DNA of 19,098 bases from Hyphomicrobiales bacterium (GTDB taxonomy: Bacteria > Pseudomonadota > Alphaproteobacteria > Rhizobiales > Beijerinckiaceae): the NCBI GenBank assembly GCA_028290085.1, contig JAQGKN010000631.1, positions 1-19,098 on the forward strand. The letters run 5' to 3'. Shown here one piece after another: positions 7,838 to 14,586 of this stretch. The notes beneath the pieces were generated by a model. The model saw nothing but the letters and a program-made list of their open reading frames with translations, was not told the DNA's origin and searched no databases. How positions within the stretch are numbered: position 1 is the stretch's first letter; every line of letters begins with the position of its first letter. A program made the position numbers and the translations under genes.

Positions 7838-7919
7838 CGTCATTGCTAGCGGAGCGAAGCAATCCAGAGTGGTCTCGCAGCCTCTGGATTGCTGCATCGC
7901 TTTGCTCTTCGCAATGACG
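7838..7919. repeat. Interspersed palindromic repeat, 82 bases
   Basis: A nested inverted repeat fills most of the gap between the bicupin and aldo/keto reductase genes. The outer arms are CGTCATTGC (7838-7846) and GCAATGACG (7911-7919). The inner arms are GCAATCCAGAG (7859-7869) and CTCTGGATTGC (7882-7892), around a 12-base loop. Between them are partly matching AGCGGAGCGAAG-like segments of unequal length. The sequence resembles the multicopy CGTCATTGCGAGCG... palindromes that I recall from Bradyrhizobium, Rhodopseudomonas and relatives. It is probably a small non-autonomous element, and its transcript would form a stable hairpin between two genes. Confidence 0.8.
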
Positions 7920-7949
7920 TGCTGCGACCAAACACGGAGATGAATTCCC

Positions 7950-8942
7950 ATGGAAAACGCGGCACGTCCGGCACGCGCCATCGGTGGAAGCGGCCTGCGC
8001 GCCTTTCCTCTAGGCCTCGGCTGCGCGTCACTTTCAGGCGCATACGGCCCATCCGACGAGGCTGACGCGCTCCGCCTTCTCCACATGGCCTGCGAGCGCG
8101 GCGTGACGCTTTACGACACCTCCGACAAATACGGCTGGGGCCACAACGAGGAGCTGCTCGCCAAGGCCTTCGAGGGCGCGGGCACCAGCGTCGTCATCGC
8201 ATCGAAATTCGGCAACATGGCGGGTCGCGACGGCCGCATCGCCGATGGCACGCCCGAAAACGTCTTCGCGTCCTGCGAGGCCAGCTTGAAGCGCCTGCGG
8301 CGCGACGCCATTGACCTCTATTACATTCACCGTATCGACCCGAGCGTGCCCATCGAGGAGACGGTCGGCGCCATGTCGCGGCTCGTCGAGCAGGGCAAGG
8401 TTCTGGCGCTCGGCATCTGCGAGGCCAACCCACAGACGCTGCGCCGCGCGCACGCGGTGCATCCGATGAGCGCGATTCAGAGCGAATATTCGATTCTCTA
8501 CCGCGCAGAGGCCGAAGAGGTGCGCCAGACCTCGCGTGAACTCGGCATCAGCTTCGTGGCATACGCCCCGCTGGGACGCGGCCTGTTGACCGGTGCCGTG
8601 GCTCCGGGATCGCTCGGCGAAAAGGACGAACGTCTGCGCCATCCGCGTTTCGCGCCCGAAAATCTCGCGCGCAATCTGGCGCTGGTGGCCTGCCTCGAAG
8701 AGGTCGCGCAGGCGCGCAGCTGCACGTCGAGCCAGATCTCGCTGGCCTGGCTGCTGGAGCAGGGGGACGATGTGATCCCCATCCCCGGCACCAAGACGAT
8801 GAGCCGCCTGATCGAGAATATCGAGGCCGCGTCCATCATCCTGTCGGCAGCCGAGATTGCCTTCATCGCGGCCTCGATCCCTGCCGATGCGGCAGCGGGA
8901 TTGCGATACCGTGCCGAGCACATGAAGAACATGTTTCTTTAG
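7950..8942 (+). CDS. Aldo/keto reductase
   Basis: NAD(P)H-dependent oxidoreductase of 330 residues with a TIM-barrel fold, reducing a carbonyl or oxidising an alcohol. The catalytic tetrad is complete: Asp56 and Tyr61 (YDTSDKYGWG), Lys86 (IASKFG) and His127 (YYIHRID). The cofactor-binding segments are YAPLGRGLLTG (205-215) and IPGTKTMSRLIENI (278-291). ATG at 7950 is preceded by GGAG (7935-7938), ten bases away. It is separated from the bicupin by the palindromic repeat and is followed after 63 bases by a hydrolase gene. In a catabolic cluster it could oxidise or reduce a ring-derived intermediate, but the family is broad and the substrate is unknown. Confidence 0.9.
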   Translation: MENAARPARAIGGSGLRAFPLGLGCASLSGAYGPSDEADALRLLHMACERGVTLYDTSDKYGWGHNEELLAKAFEGAGTSVVIASKFGNMAGRDGRIADGTPENVFASCEASLKRLRRDAIDLYYIHRIDPSVPIEETVGAMSRLVEQGKVLALGICEANPQTLRRAHAVHPMSAIQSEYSILYRAEAEEVRQTSRELGISFVAYAPLGRGLLTGAVAPGSLGEKDERLRHPRFAPENLARNLALVACLEEVAQARSCTSSQISLAWLLEQGDDVIPIPGTKTMSRLIENIEAASIILSAAEIAFIAASIPADAAAGLRYRAEHMKNMFL

Positions 8943-9005
8943 GCGCGATTGAGTGGCATCAGGTCCACACGCGCGCAGACAATAGACGAAAATCAGGGAG
9001 CGGAA

Positions 9006-9908
9006 ATGGCAGAGCAGATCGTCGAATTCGTCTCCGATGGGCTGAAGCTCATCGGCACCGTCAGCACACCGGAGGGCCTGTCACCCGACGACAAACGCCC
9101 GGCCTTCATCGTGCTGCACGGCTTCGGCAGCACGCGCCATGCCGGCAATGTCGTCACGCCCTGCGCGATGCTCAACAAGCTCGGCTATGTGACGCTGCGC
9201 TTCGACATGCGCGGCTGCGGCGAGAGCGAAGGCGAGCGCGGCCGGCTGATCTGCCTCGAACAGGTCACCGACACGCGCAACGCCCTGACGATGCTTCAGC
9301 AGCACGCCAACATCGATCCGGCGCGCATCGGCGTCATGGGCAGCAGTTTCGGCGCCGCGGTCGCGGTCTATACGGCTGGGTCCGACAAGCGCGTCGGGGC
9401 TTGCGTCTCTGCTTCTGGTTGGGGCAATGGCGCCCTCAAATTCGAAGGTCAGCACTCTGGTCCCGGCGAGTTCGAGCGCTTCAAGAAAATGCTCGCCGAC
9501 GGCAAGGCGCATCGCGAGAAGACCGGGCAGGCCATGATGGTTTCGCGCTACGATATCGTGCCGATCCCCGTGCACCTGCGCGGCAACGTGCTCAAAGGCT
9601 CCATCATCGACATGCCCGTCGATACCGCCCAAAGCATGTACGACTTCACGGCCGAGGACATGATTGCCGAAATCGCGCCGCGGCCGGTGCTGCTGATGCA
9701 CAGCGCCGTTGATTCCGTGACGCCGACCGTTCAGACGATCCGCATGTTCGAGCGTTCGAAATCACCGACCGAGCTGCACCTGTTCTCGGGCACCGATCAC
9801 TTCATGTTCGCCGAGCACAACACGCGCGTCCATCAGGTCGTCACCGCCTGGCTCGAGGCCTTCTTCCCCGTGAGCGGTGAGCCGGCCCCGATGGTCGCAG
9901 GGCACTGA
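9006..9908 (+). CDS. Alpha/beta hydrolase
   Basis: Serine hydrolase of 300 residues, predicted cytoplasmic (no signal peptide). The oxyanion segment is LHGFGSTRH (37-45), the nucleophile elbow GSSFG has Ser114, the acid is probably Asp236 (HSAVDSVTP), and the base is His265 (GTDHFMF). DMRGCGESEG (67-76) is typical of the esterase/acylaminoacyl-peptidase-like branch. ATG at 9006 is preferred over an in-frame TTG at 8949 because AGGGAG (8995-9000) sits five bases before it. In this neighbourhood it may hydrolyse an ester of the aromatic substrate or a ring-cleavage product, which is inference from context only. Confidence 0.88.
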   Translation: MAEQIVEFVSDGLKLIGTVSTPEGLSPDDKRPAFIVLHGFGSTRHAGNVVTPCAMLNKLGYVTLRFDMRGCGESEGERGRLICLEQVTDTRNALTMLQQHANIDPARIGVMGSSFGAAVAVYTAGSDKRVGACVSASGWGNGALKFEGQHSGPGEFERFKKMLADGKAHREKTGQAMMVSRYDIVPIPVHLRGNVLKGSIIDMPVDTAQSMYDFTAEDMIAEIAPRPVLLMHSAVDSVTPTVQTIRMFERSKSPTELHLFSGTDHFMFAEHNTRVHQVVTAWLEAFFPVSGEPAPMVAGH

Positions 9909-9914
9909 CTTATC

Positions 9915-9949
9915 TGGCGCCGCATCCGCCATTGACGGATGTGGCGCCA
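9915..9949. terminator. Strong 14-base hairpin after the hydrolase gene
   Basis: TGGCGCCGCATCCG (9915-9928) pairs with CGGATGTGGCGCCA (9936-9949) around a seven-base loop. The one imperfect pair is G-T, a wobble in RNA. It begins seven bases after the hydrolase stop codon and ends 68 bases before the next gene. No U tract follows, so it is not a textbook intrinsic terminator. It could act as a Rho-associated terminator, an mRNA-stabilising 3' end or an attenuating hairpin for the binding-protein genes. Confidence 0.5.
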
Positions 9950-10017
9950 ACCCCAATGCTGAAGACCTGAAGGACGTCGCCGGGTTCTCCCGCAATGAAC
10001 GCCCAATGGGAGGAATT

Positions 10018-11040
10018 ATGTCTTTGAAGATCATTCTCGCCGCGCTGACGCTCGGCCTCTCCGCAGGTGCGACATCGGCACTGGCCGCCGATCAGGCGAC
10101 AATCGATGCCGCCCGCAAAGAGGGCGAACTCACCTGGTACACGACCGAAATCGTCAACCAGCACGTGCGCCCGGCCGCAGCCGCCTTCGAGAAGAAATAC
10201 GGCGTGAAGGTCAATTACGACCGCGCCAATCCGACCTATATCGAGTTGCGCGTCATCACCGAGGCCAATGCCGGAAAGATCCAGGCAGACGTCGTCGACG
10301 GAACCGCCACCAGCGTGATGCTCCGCCGTGAAGGTCACATCCTGCAATGGGTGCCGGAAAACAATTTCGACAAGCAGTTCGTCGATCCCGAGGGTTATTG
10401 GATCACCACCAATGCCTACGTGCTGACGCCCGGTTTCAACACCGAGCTCGTGCCCAAGGGCACTGAGCCCAGGAACTATCAAGACCTGCTCGATCCCAAG
10501 TGGAAGGGCAAGATGGTCTGGAACGCGACGCCTGTGACATCGGCGGGGCCGGGCTTTGTTGGCACGGTGCTGACCTCGATGGGCGAGGAAAAGGGCATGG
10601 CCTATTTGCGCGCGCTCGCGAAGCAGAATGTCGCCGCCGTCTCAAGCTCAGGCCGGCAGGTGCTCGATCAGGTGATCGCGGGCGAATATTCCATCGCGCT
10701 GCAGATCTTCAACAACCATGCATGGATCAGCGCGCAGAAGGGTGCACCGGTGAGCTGGATTCCGATGGAGCCGTCGCTCGGCGTTCTCTCCGTCATGTCG
10801 GTTGTGAAAACCTCGGCGCATATGAACGCGGCCAAGCTCTTCGTCGAATTCCTGACGTCTGAAGAGGGCCAGATCCTCATGCGGGATGCGGGCGAATTAC
10901 CCGTCCATCCCAAAGTGCCTCCGGCAGATCCGACGTTGCGTCCCGACGGCGTGCATTTCAAGGCACTTTTCCTCAGCCCCGAGCAGATCGACAAGTCAAT
11001 GCCGTCTTGGGCCAAGACCTTCAACGAAATTTTCCGTTGA
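10018..11040 (+). CDS. ABC-type extracellular solute-binding protein (iron(III)/family 1-like)
   Basis: Periplasmic binding protein of 340 residues. A Sec signal peptide (hydrophobic ILAALTLGLSAGATSALAA, cleavage near residue 23) follows ATG at 10018, which has GGGAGGAA at 10008-10015. The longer frame upstream would bury the signal, so it was rejected. The mature protein begins with ADQATIDAARKEGELTWYTT and has DLLDPKWKGKMVW and SMGEEKGMAYLRALAKQN, typical of the group annotated as iron(III) or family-1 solute-binding proteins. Many of these bind organic anions or opines rather than iron, so the ligand is not called. No permease or ATPase gene is next to it. The next gene is a diverged paralogue. 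Confidence 0.87.
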   Translation: MSLKIILAALTLGLSAGATSALAADQATIDAARKEGELTWYTTEIVNQHVRPAAAAFEKKYGVKVNYDRANPTYIELRVITEANAGKIQADVVDGTATSVMLRREGHILQWVPENNFDKQFVDPEGYWITTNAYVLTPGFNTELVPKGTEPRNYQDLLDPKWKGKMVWNATPVTSAGPGFVGTVLTSMGEEKGMAYLRALAKQNVAAVSSSGRQVLDQVIAGEYSIALQIFNNHAWISAQKGAPVSWIPMEPSLGVLSVMSVVKTSAHMNAAKLFVEFLTSEEGQILMRDAGELPVHPKVPPADPTLRPDGVHFKALFLSPEQIDKSMPSWAKTFNEIFR

Positions 11041-11105
11041 TAGGCCAGGCTTCATACGGAACACTCAAGGTGTGTGGAACGGCAGCACGGTTACGCGGGA
11101 GCAAC

Positions 11106-12161
11106 ATGGTGGATATATCAAGGCGCCTACTGTTTGCTCTCACGCTGGGCGCGGCTCTCGTCCCAGGGGCCGCGCAGGCGCAAACCGTTGATTTCTCCGC
11201 GATGGCACTGGACGCCACACCGGACCGGGTCGCGCGCATTCAAAAAGCGGCCGAAGCCGAAGGCATCTTGATCGTCTACGGCTCGGCGCCCATGGAGGAC
11301 ATGTCGACGATTTTCTCGGCCTTCGAGGCGAAATATCACATCAAGGTGCGCTATTGGCGCGCCGGCCCGCAGGAGGTCATTCGTCGCGCCGAGACCGAAT
11401 ATCGGGCTGGCCGCTACGAGGCTGACATCGTGCAGGCCAACGGCCCGACGATGGAGGCCTTGCGACGCGAAAATCTGTTCCAGAAAGTATTGTCGAAGGC
11501 ACAGGACGACCTGCTGCCGCAGGCCGTGCCGGACCACCATGAATGGGTGGGCGAGCGGCTGAACATCGTCATCGGCGCTTACAACACGAAGTCTGTTCCG
11601 GCTGCGAGCGTGCCTGCGACCTACGAAGACTTCAGCGATCCCAGCTGGAAAGGGAAACTCGCCGTCGAGGCGACGGATTATGACTGGTTTGCCACGGTCG
11701 TCTCCGCCATGGGCGAGCAAAAGGGCATTGCGACCTTCCGCGAAATAGCATCGAAGAATGGCCTGTCTGTACGCAAGGGGCACACGCTGCTCACCGCGCT
11801 GGTCGCAGCGGGCGAAGTGCCGGTCTCGCTCAATGTCTTCACCTACAAGGTGGATCAATTGGTGAAAGAGGGCGCACCCATAGCGCCGCTGCTCATTCCC
11901 CCAGCTGTCGGGCGCGTGAACGGCATTGCCGCCATGCGACGCCCCTCGCACCCAAATGCGGCTCTGCTCTATTACGAGTTTATGCTGACCGATGCGCAGC
12001 ACATACTGATGGCGCGAGACTTCACGCCGACGAACCAGCGCGTGCAGGCACTGCCCGCCGGGCTCGTGCTTCAATTTGTCGACTCGGCCAAGTTGCTCGA
12101 CGAGGGCGATAAGTGGACGAAGCTCTGGAAAGAAATAACGAGCCTTCGCCCCGCGAATTAG
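11106..12161 (+). CDS. ABC-type extracellular solute-binding protein, diverged tandem paralogue
   Basis: Second periplasmic binding protein, 351 residues, 65 bases after the first. ATG at 11106 is preceded by GGGAG (11097-11101). The signal peptide carries a twin-arginine-like SRRLLF followed by a hydrophobic core and AAQA-QT (about residue 25). Homology to the preceding gene shows in matching blocks: DPSWKGKLAV for DPKWKGKMVW, AMGEQKGIATFREIASKNG for SMGEEKGMAYLRALAKQN, and HPNAALLYYEFMLTDAQHILMARD for the corresponding HMNAAKLFVEF block. Identity between the two is clearly low, so the duplication is old or the two were acquired separately. The gene ends 21 bases before the convergent purF end. 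Its partner permease is not in the window and its ligand is unknown. Confidence 0.86.
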   Translation: MVDISRRLLFALTLGAALVPGAAQAQTVDFSAMALDATPDRVARIQKAAEAEGILIVYGSAPMEDMSTIFSAFEAKYHIKVRYWRAGPQEVIRRAETEYRAGRYEADIVQANGPTMEALRRENLFQKVLSKAQDDLLPQAVPDHHEWVGERLNIVIGAYNTKSVPAASVPATYEDFSDPSWKGKLAVEATDYDWFATVVSAMGEQKGIATFREIASKNGLSVRKGHTLLTALVAAGEVPVSLNVFTYKVDQLVKEGAPIAPLLIPPAVGRVNGIAAMRRPSHPNAALLYYEFMLTDAQHILMARDFTPTNQRVQALPAGLVLQFVDSAKLLDEGDKWTKLWKEITSLRPAN

Positions 12162-12168
12162 CGGGGCG
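12147..12168. terminator. GC-rich hairpin between convergent genes, candidate bidirectional terminator
   Basis: CGCCCCGC (12147-12154) pairs perfectly with GCGGGGCG (12161-12168) around GAATTA. The hairpin includes the last codons and the TAG stop of the binding-protein gene and lies in the short space before the convergent purF stop at 12183. It has no clear T tract on either side, so intrinsic termination would be weak. Confidence 0.45.
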
Positions 12169-12182
12169 GCGGTCGCGCCTGA

Positions 12183-13688
12183 TCAGCCGGTTTCCGCGAG
12201 CAGCGACAGCTGCTGCTTGCCAGTCTCGCCCATGACGTCGGTCAGATGCGTTGGGTAGTCGCCGGTGAAGCAATGATCGGTGAATTGCGGCCTCAGGGCA
12301 TCGCGCTTCTCGTAACCCATGGCGCGGTAGATGCCATCGACAGAAATGAACGCCAGGCTGTCGCAGCCCATATACAGGCGCATTTCTTCGAGCGTGTGCG
12401 TCGCGGCAAGCAGTTTCTCGCGCTCTGGCGTGTCGATGCCGTAATAATCGGGGTGCGTGATTGGCGGCGAGGAAATGCGGAAATGGACTTCCGCCGCACC
12501 GGCTTCGCGCATCATGCGCACGATCTTCAGCGAGGTCGTCCCACGCACTACGGAATCGTCGATGAGGATGACGCGCTTGCCCTCGATGACCGAGCGGTTG
12601 GCGCTGTGCTTCATGCGCACGCCCAGCTCTCGCACCGATTGCGTCGGCTGGATGAAGGTGCTGCCAACTTAATGATTGCGGATGATTCCGAGTTCGAACG
12701 GGATGCCCGACTCGCGCGCATAGCCGATGGCGGCGGGCACGCCGGAATCCGGCACGGGAACGATGACGTCGGCTTCGATACCGGCCTCGCGCGCCAGTTC
12801 CGCGCCCATCCGCTTGCGCACGTCGTAGACGTGGCGACCGTGGACGTAGGAATCGGGACGGGCGAAATAGATATATTCGAAGATGCAGGGACGTGGCGCC
12901 TGCGGAGGGAAGGGCTTGTGGCTTTCGATGCCACTTTCCGAGATCACGACGACCTCGCCATTCTCGATGTCGCGCACGAAACGCGCGCCGATGATGTCGA
13001 GTGCGCAGGTTTCCGACGCCAGGATGTAATGACCGTCGAGTTCGCCGAGAACGAGCGGCCGAATGCCCAGCGGATCGCGCGCGCCCATCATCTTCTTGTT
13101 GGAGAGCGCGACGAGCGAATAGGCGCCTTCGAGATAGCGCAGCGCTTCGATGAAGCGGTCGAGAATGCGCGGCTTGCGGCTGCGGGCCACGAGATGCAGC
13201 ACGACTTCGGTGTCTGACGTGGACTGATAAATAGCACCTTCGCGGATCAAGTCGCGGCGCAGGGTCAGGCCGTTGGTGAGATTGCCGTTATGGGCGACGG
13301 CGAAGCCGCCGGTGTCGAGTTCGGCAAACAGCGGCTGAACGTTGCGAAGAATAGTCTCACCGGTCGTCGAATAGCGCACATGGCCGATCGAGGCGGAGCC
13401 AGGCAGGCGGTCGATGGTCTTGGCCGACGAGAAGTGATCGCCCACGAGGCCGAGCCTGCGTTCCGAGTTGAAGCGCTTGCCATCAAACGCGACGATGCCC
13501 GCTGCTTCCTGTCCGCGATGCTGAAGGGCATGCAGCCCCAGAGCCGTGATGGCCGCAGCTTCCGGATGCCCGAAAATGCCGAAGACTCCGCATTCTTCCC
13601 GAAGGCGATCCGAATCGAGATCCAGATCGTCAATCGCAGCAACGCCGGATCCGGCATGGCCCGATTGGGCCTCGTGAGCGCTCACCAT
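12183..13688 (-). pseudogene. purF: Amidophosphoribosyltransferase purF, interrupted by an in-frame TAA
   Basis: PurF catalyses the first committed step of purine synthesis (PRPP + glutamine to phosphoribosylamine). The start at 13688 follows a strong GGAGGGGAG (13695-13703). A 32-residue leader precedes Cys33 (EECGVFGIFG), the residue exposed by propeptide removal as the glutaminase nucleophile. Other visible blocks are QHRGQEAAGI, GHVRYSTTG, AHNGNLTNG and the PRPP loop VILIDDSVVRGTTS. After GIIRNH, codon 340 is TAA (12671-12669) where homologues have Tyr of the conserved YVGRTFIQP loop. Reading then continues in the same frame for 161 codons (VGSTFIQPTQSVRELGVRMK...) to the natural stop. 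The conserved Arg of that loop is also replaced, by Ser. Total span, 501 sense-length codons, is normal. As written, the gene would yield a protein without its PRPP site. True decay or an assembly error are both possible. A recoded stop is unlikely because TAA ends other genes here. Confidence 0.88.
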
Positions 13689-13774
13689 GGAAGTCTCCCC
13701 TCCGGCCGCGGCCAGGAAGTTGGATGTCGGCGAAAAGCTATAACAGACGCATCGGGTTAGCCCCACGCGTCCTC

Positions 13775-13803
13775 TAGATAGGTAATGTTCGTCCAATTGT
13801 CAC
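13775..13803 (-). promoter_or_regulatory. Candidate purF promoter
   Basis: On the minus strand GTGACA (13803-13798), one mismatch from TTGACA, is followed after 17 bases by TATCTA (13780-13775), which is only a half match to TATAAT. It lies in the 137-base gap between cvpA and purF, about 87 bases upstream of the purF start. It would allow purF to be transcribed separately from cvpA. Confidence 0.3.
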
Positions 13804-13812
13804 ATGGACGAA
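13788..13812. promoter_or_regulatory. Inverted repeat TTCGTCCA-N9-TGGACGAA, candidate operator
   Basis: This is a perfect 8-base dyad (13788-13795 and 13805-13812) in the cvpA-purF gap. It covers the -35 box and the upstream part of the spacer of the candidate purF promoter. The overlap suggests a binding site for a regulator of purF. It does not match the E. coli PurR operator as I remember it. As a hairpin it has no T tract and would be a weak terminator for cvpA. Confidence 0.4.
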
Positions 13813-13825
13813 TGCGCGCGGCAGA

Positions 13826-14464
13826 TCACAAACCACGCGACGCAGGCGACGTGCTGCGATTGGGCGCGCTGGGCGCAGCATCCGTGCGGCGGCCCGGCGC
13901 GGGTGACGGGGCAGGTGACGGCGTCACGTCTTCCGGCGCGGGCTCATCCCCCTTGGGCTTCTTGAACTTGTTGAGGAATGTGCTCTCCGGATCGTCCGGC
14001 AGCATAGCCATCAGCTGGTCGCCGGTGGCCTGAAGCAAAGGCTTCGTGCGCGCGTTCTTCACCCATTCGGGCTGCGACTTATCGGGCACCAGCCAATTGA
14101 AGAACACAAAGGCGACGACACAGAGCAAAAGGCCACGTCCAGCGCCGAAGAGGAAGCCCAGCGAACGGTCGAGCGCACCGACCTTTGAATCGAGAATGGC
14201 GTCGGAAAGACGGACAGTCAGGATCGACACGATGATCAGCGTGACGAAGAAGACAGCACCTGCTGCAACCGCGAGTGCCACCGAGTCCTTCTGGACGTAG
14301 GTCTTCACGAAGGGCAATACGAGCGGGTGAAAATAATAGGCGGCTGCCGCAGCCGCTGCCCACGAACCAATGGCCAGCACTTCACGCGTGAAACCGCGCA
14401 GCATGGACAAAAGCGCCGAAAGCAGCACGACGACGATCAGACCAAGATCTAGATAGGAAGGCAT
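13826..14464 (-). CDS. cvpA: CvpA family membrane protein
   Basis: Inner-membrane protein of 212 residues. In E. coli the homologue is needed for colicin V production and is co-transcribed with purF, and its basic function is still unclear. The start at 14464 (MPSYLDLGLIVVVLLSALLS) matches the family's N terminus. Longer frames begin with an unrelated Arg-rich stretch. Four hydrophobic segments are visible at about 6-22, 28-45, 62-85 and 104-122, with the family motif SMLRGFTREVL after the first. The C-terminal tail from about 165 is rich in Pro, Ala and Ser and probably disordered. The ribosome site is weak (GAGG about 11 bases upstream). Gene order cvpA-purF is the classical one. Confidence 0.9.
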   Translation of the reverse strand: MPSYLDLGLIVVVLLSALLSMLRGFTREVLAIGSWAAAAAAAYYFHPLVLPFVKTYVQKDSVALAVAAGAVFFVTLIIVSILTVRLSDAILDSKVGALDRSLGFLFGAGRGLLLCVVAFVFFNWLVPDKSQPEWVKNARTKPLLQATGDQLMAMLPDDPESTFLNKFKKPKGDEPAPEDVTPSPAPSPAPGRRTDAAPSAPNRSTSPASRGL

Positions 14465-14536
14465 GTGTTCTGGGCCTCGCCGCGAGCGAAAACGATTCGG
14501 GGTCAGCCCCATCCGCACCGCGCTGCGCATTCTATA

Positions 14537-14556
14537 ACGGAGGTGTTTGGCTCCGT
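14537..14556. terminator. Small hairpin between radA and cvpA
   Basis: ACGGAG (14537-14542) pairs with CTCCGT (14551-14556) around eight bases. On the minus strand the hairpin comes 31 bases after the radA stop and is followed by TATAG rather than a T run. It may partly end radA transcripts, so cvpA may have its own promoter. None is obvious in the remaining gap. Confidence 0.25.
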
Positions 14557-14586
14557 CACCCCTGCCGCGGCCGGGGTTCACAAGGT

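Noticed and set aside
12183..12635. The downstream purF fragment as an independent 150-residue gene
   Set aside because: It begins inside the conserved PurF loop region, has no separate ribosome site I can see, and is in the same frame as the upstream half. It is the remnant of one gene.
12669..12671. Recoding of TAA as a sense codon
   Set aside because: TAA ends the oxygenase beta subunit and bicupin genes here at natural protein ends, and no recoding signal was visible around the codon.
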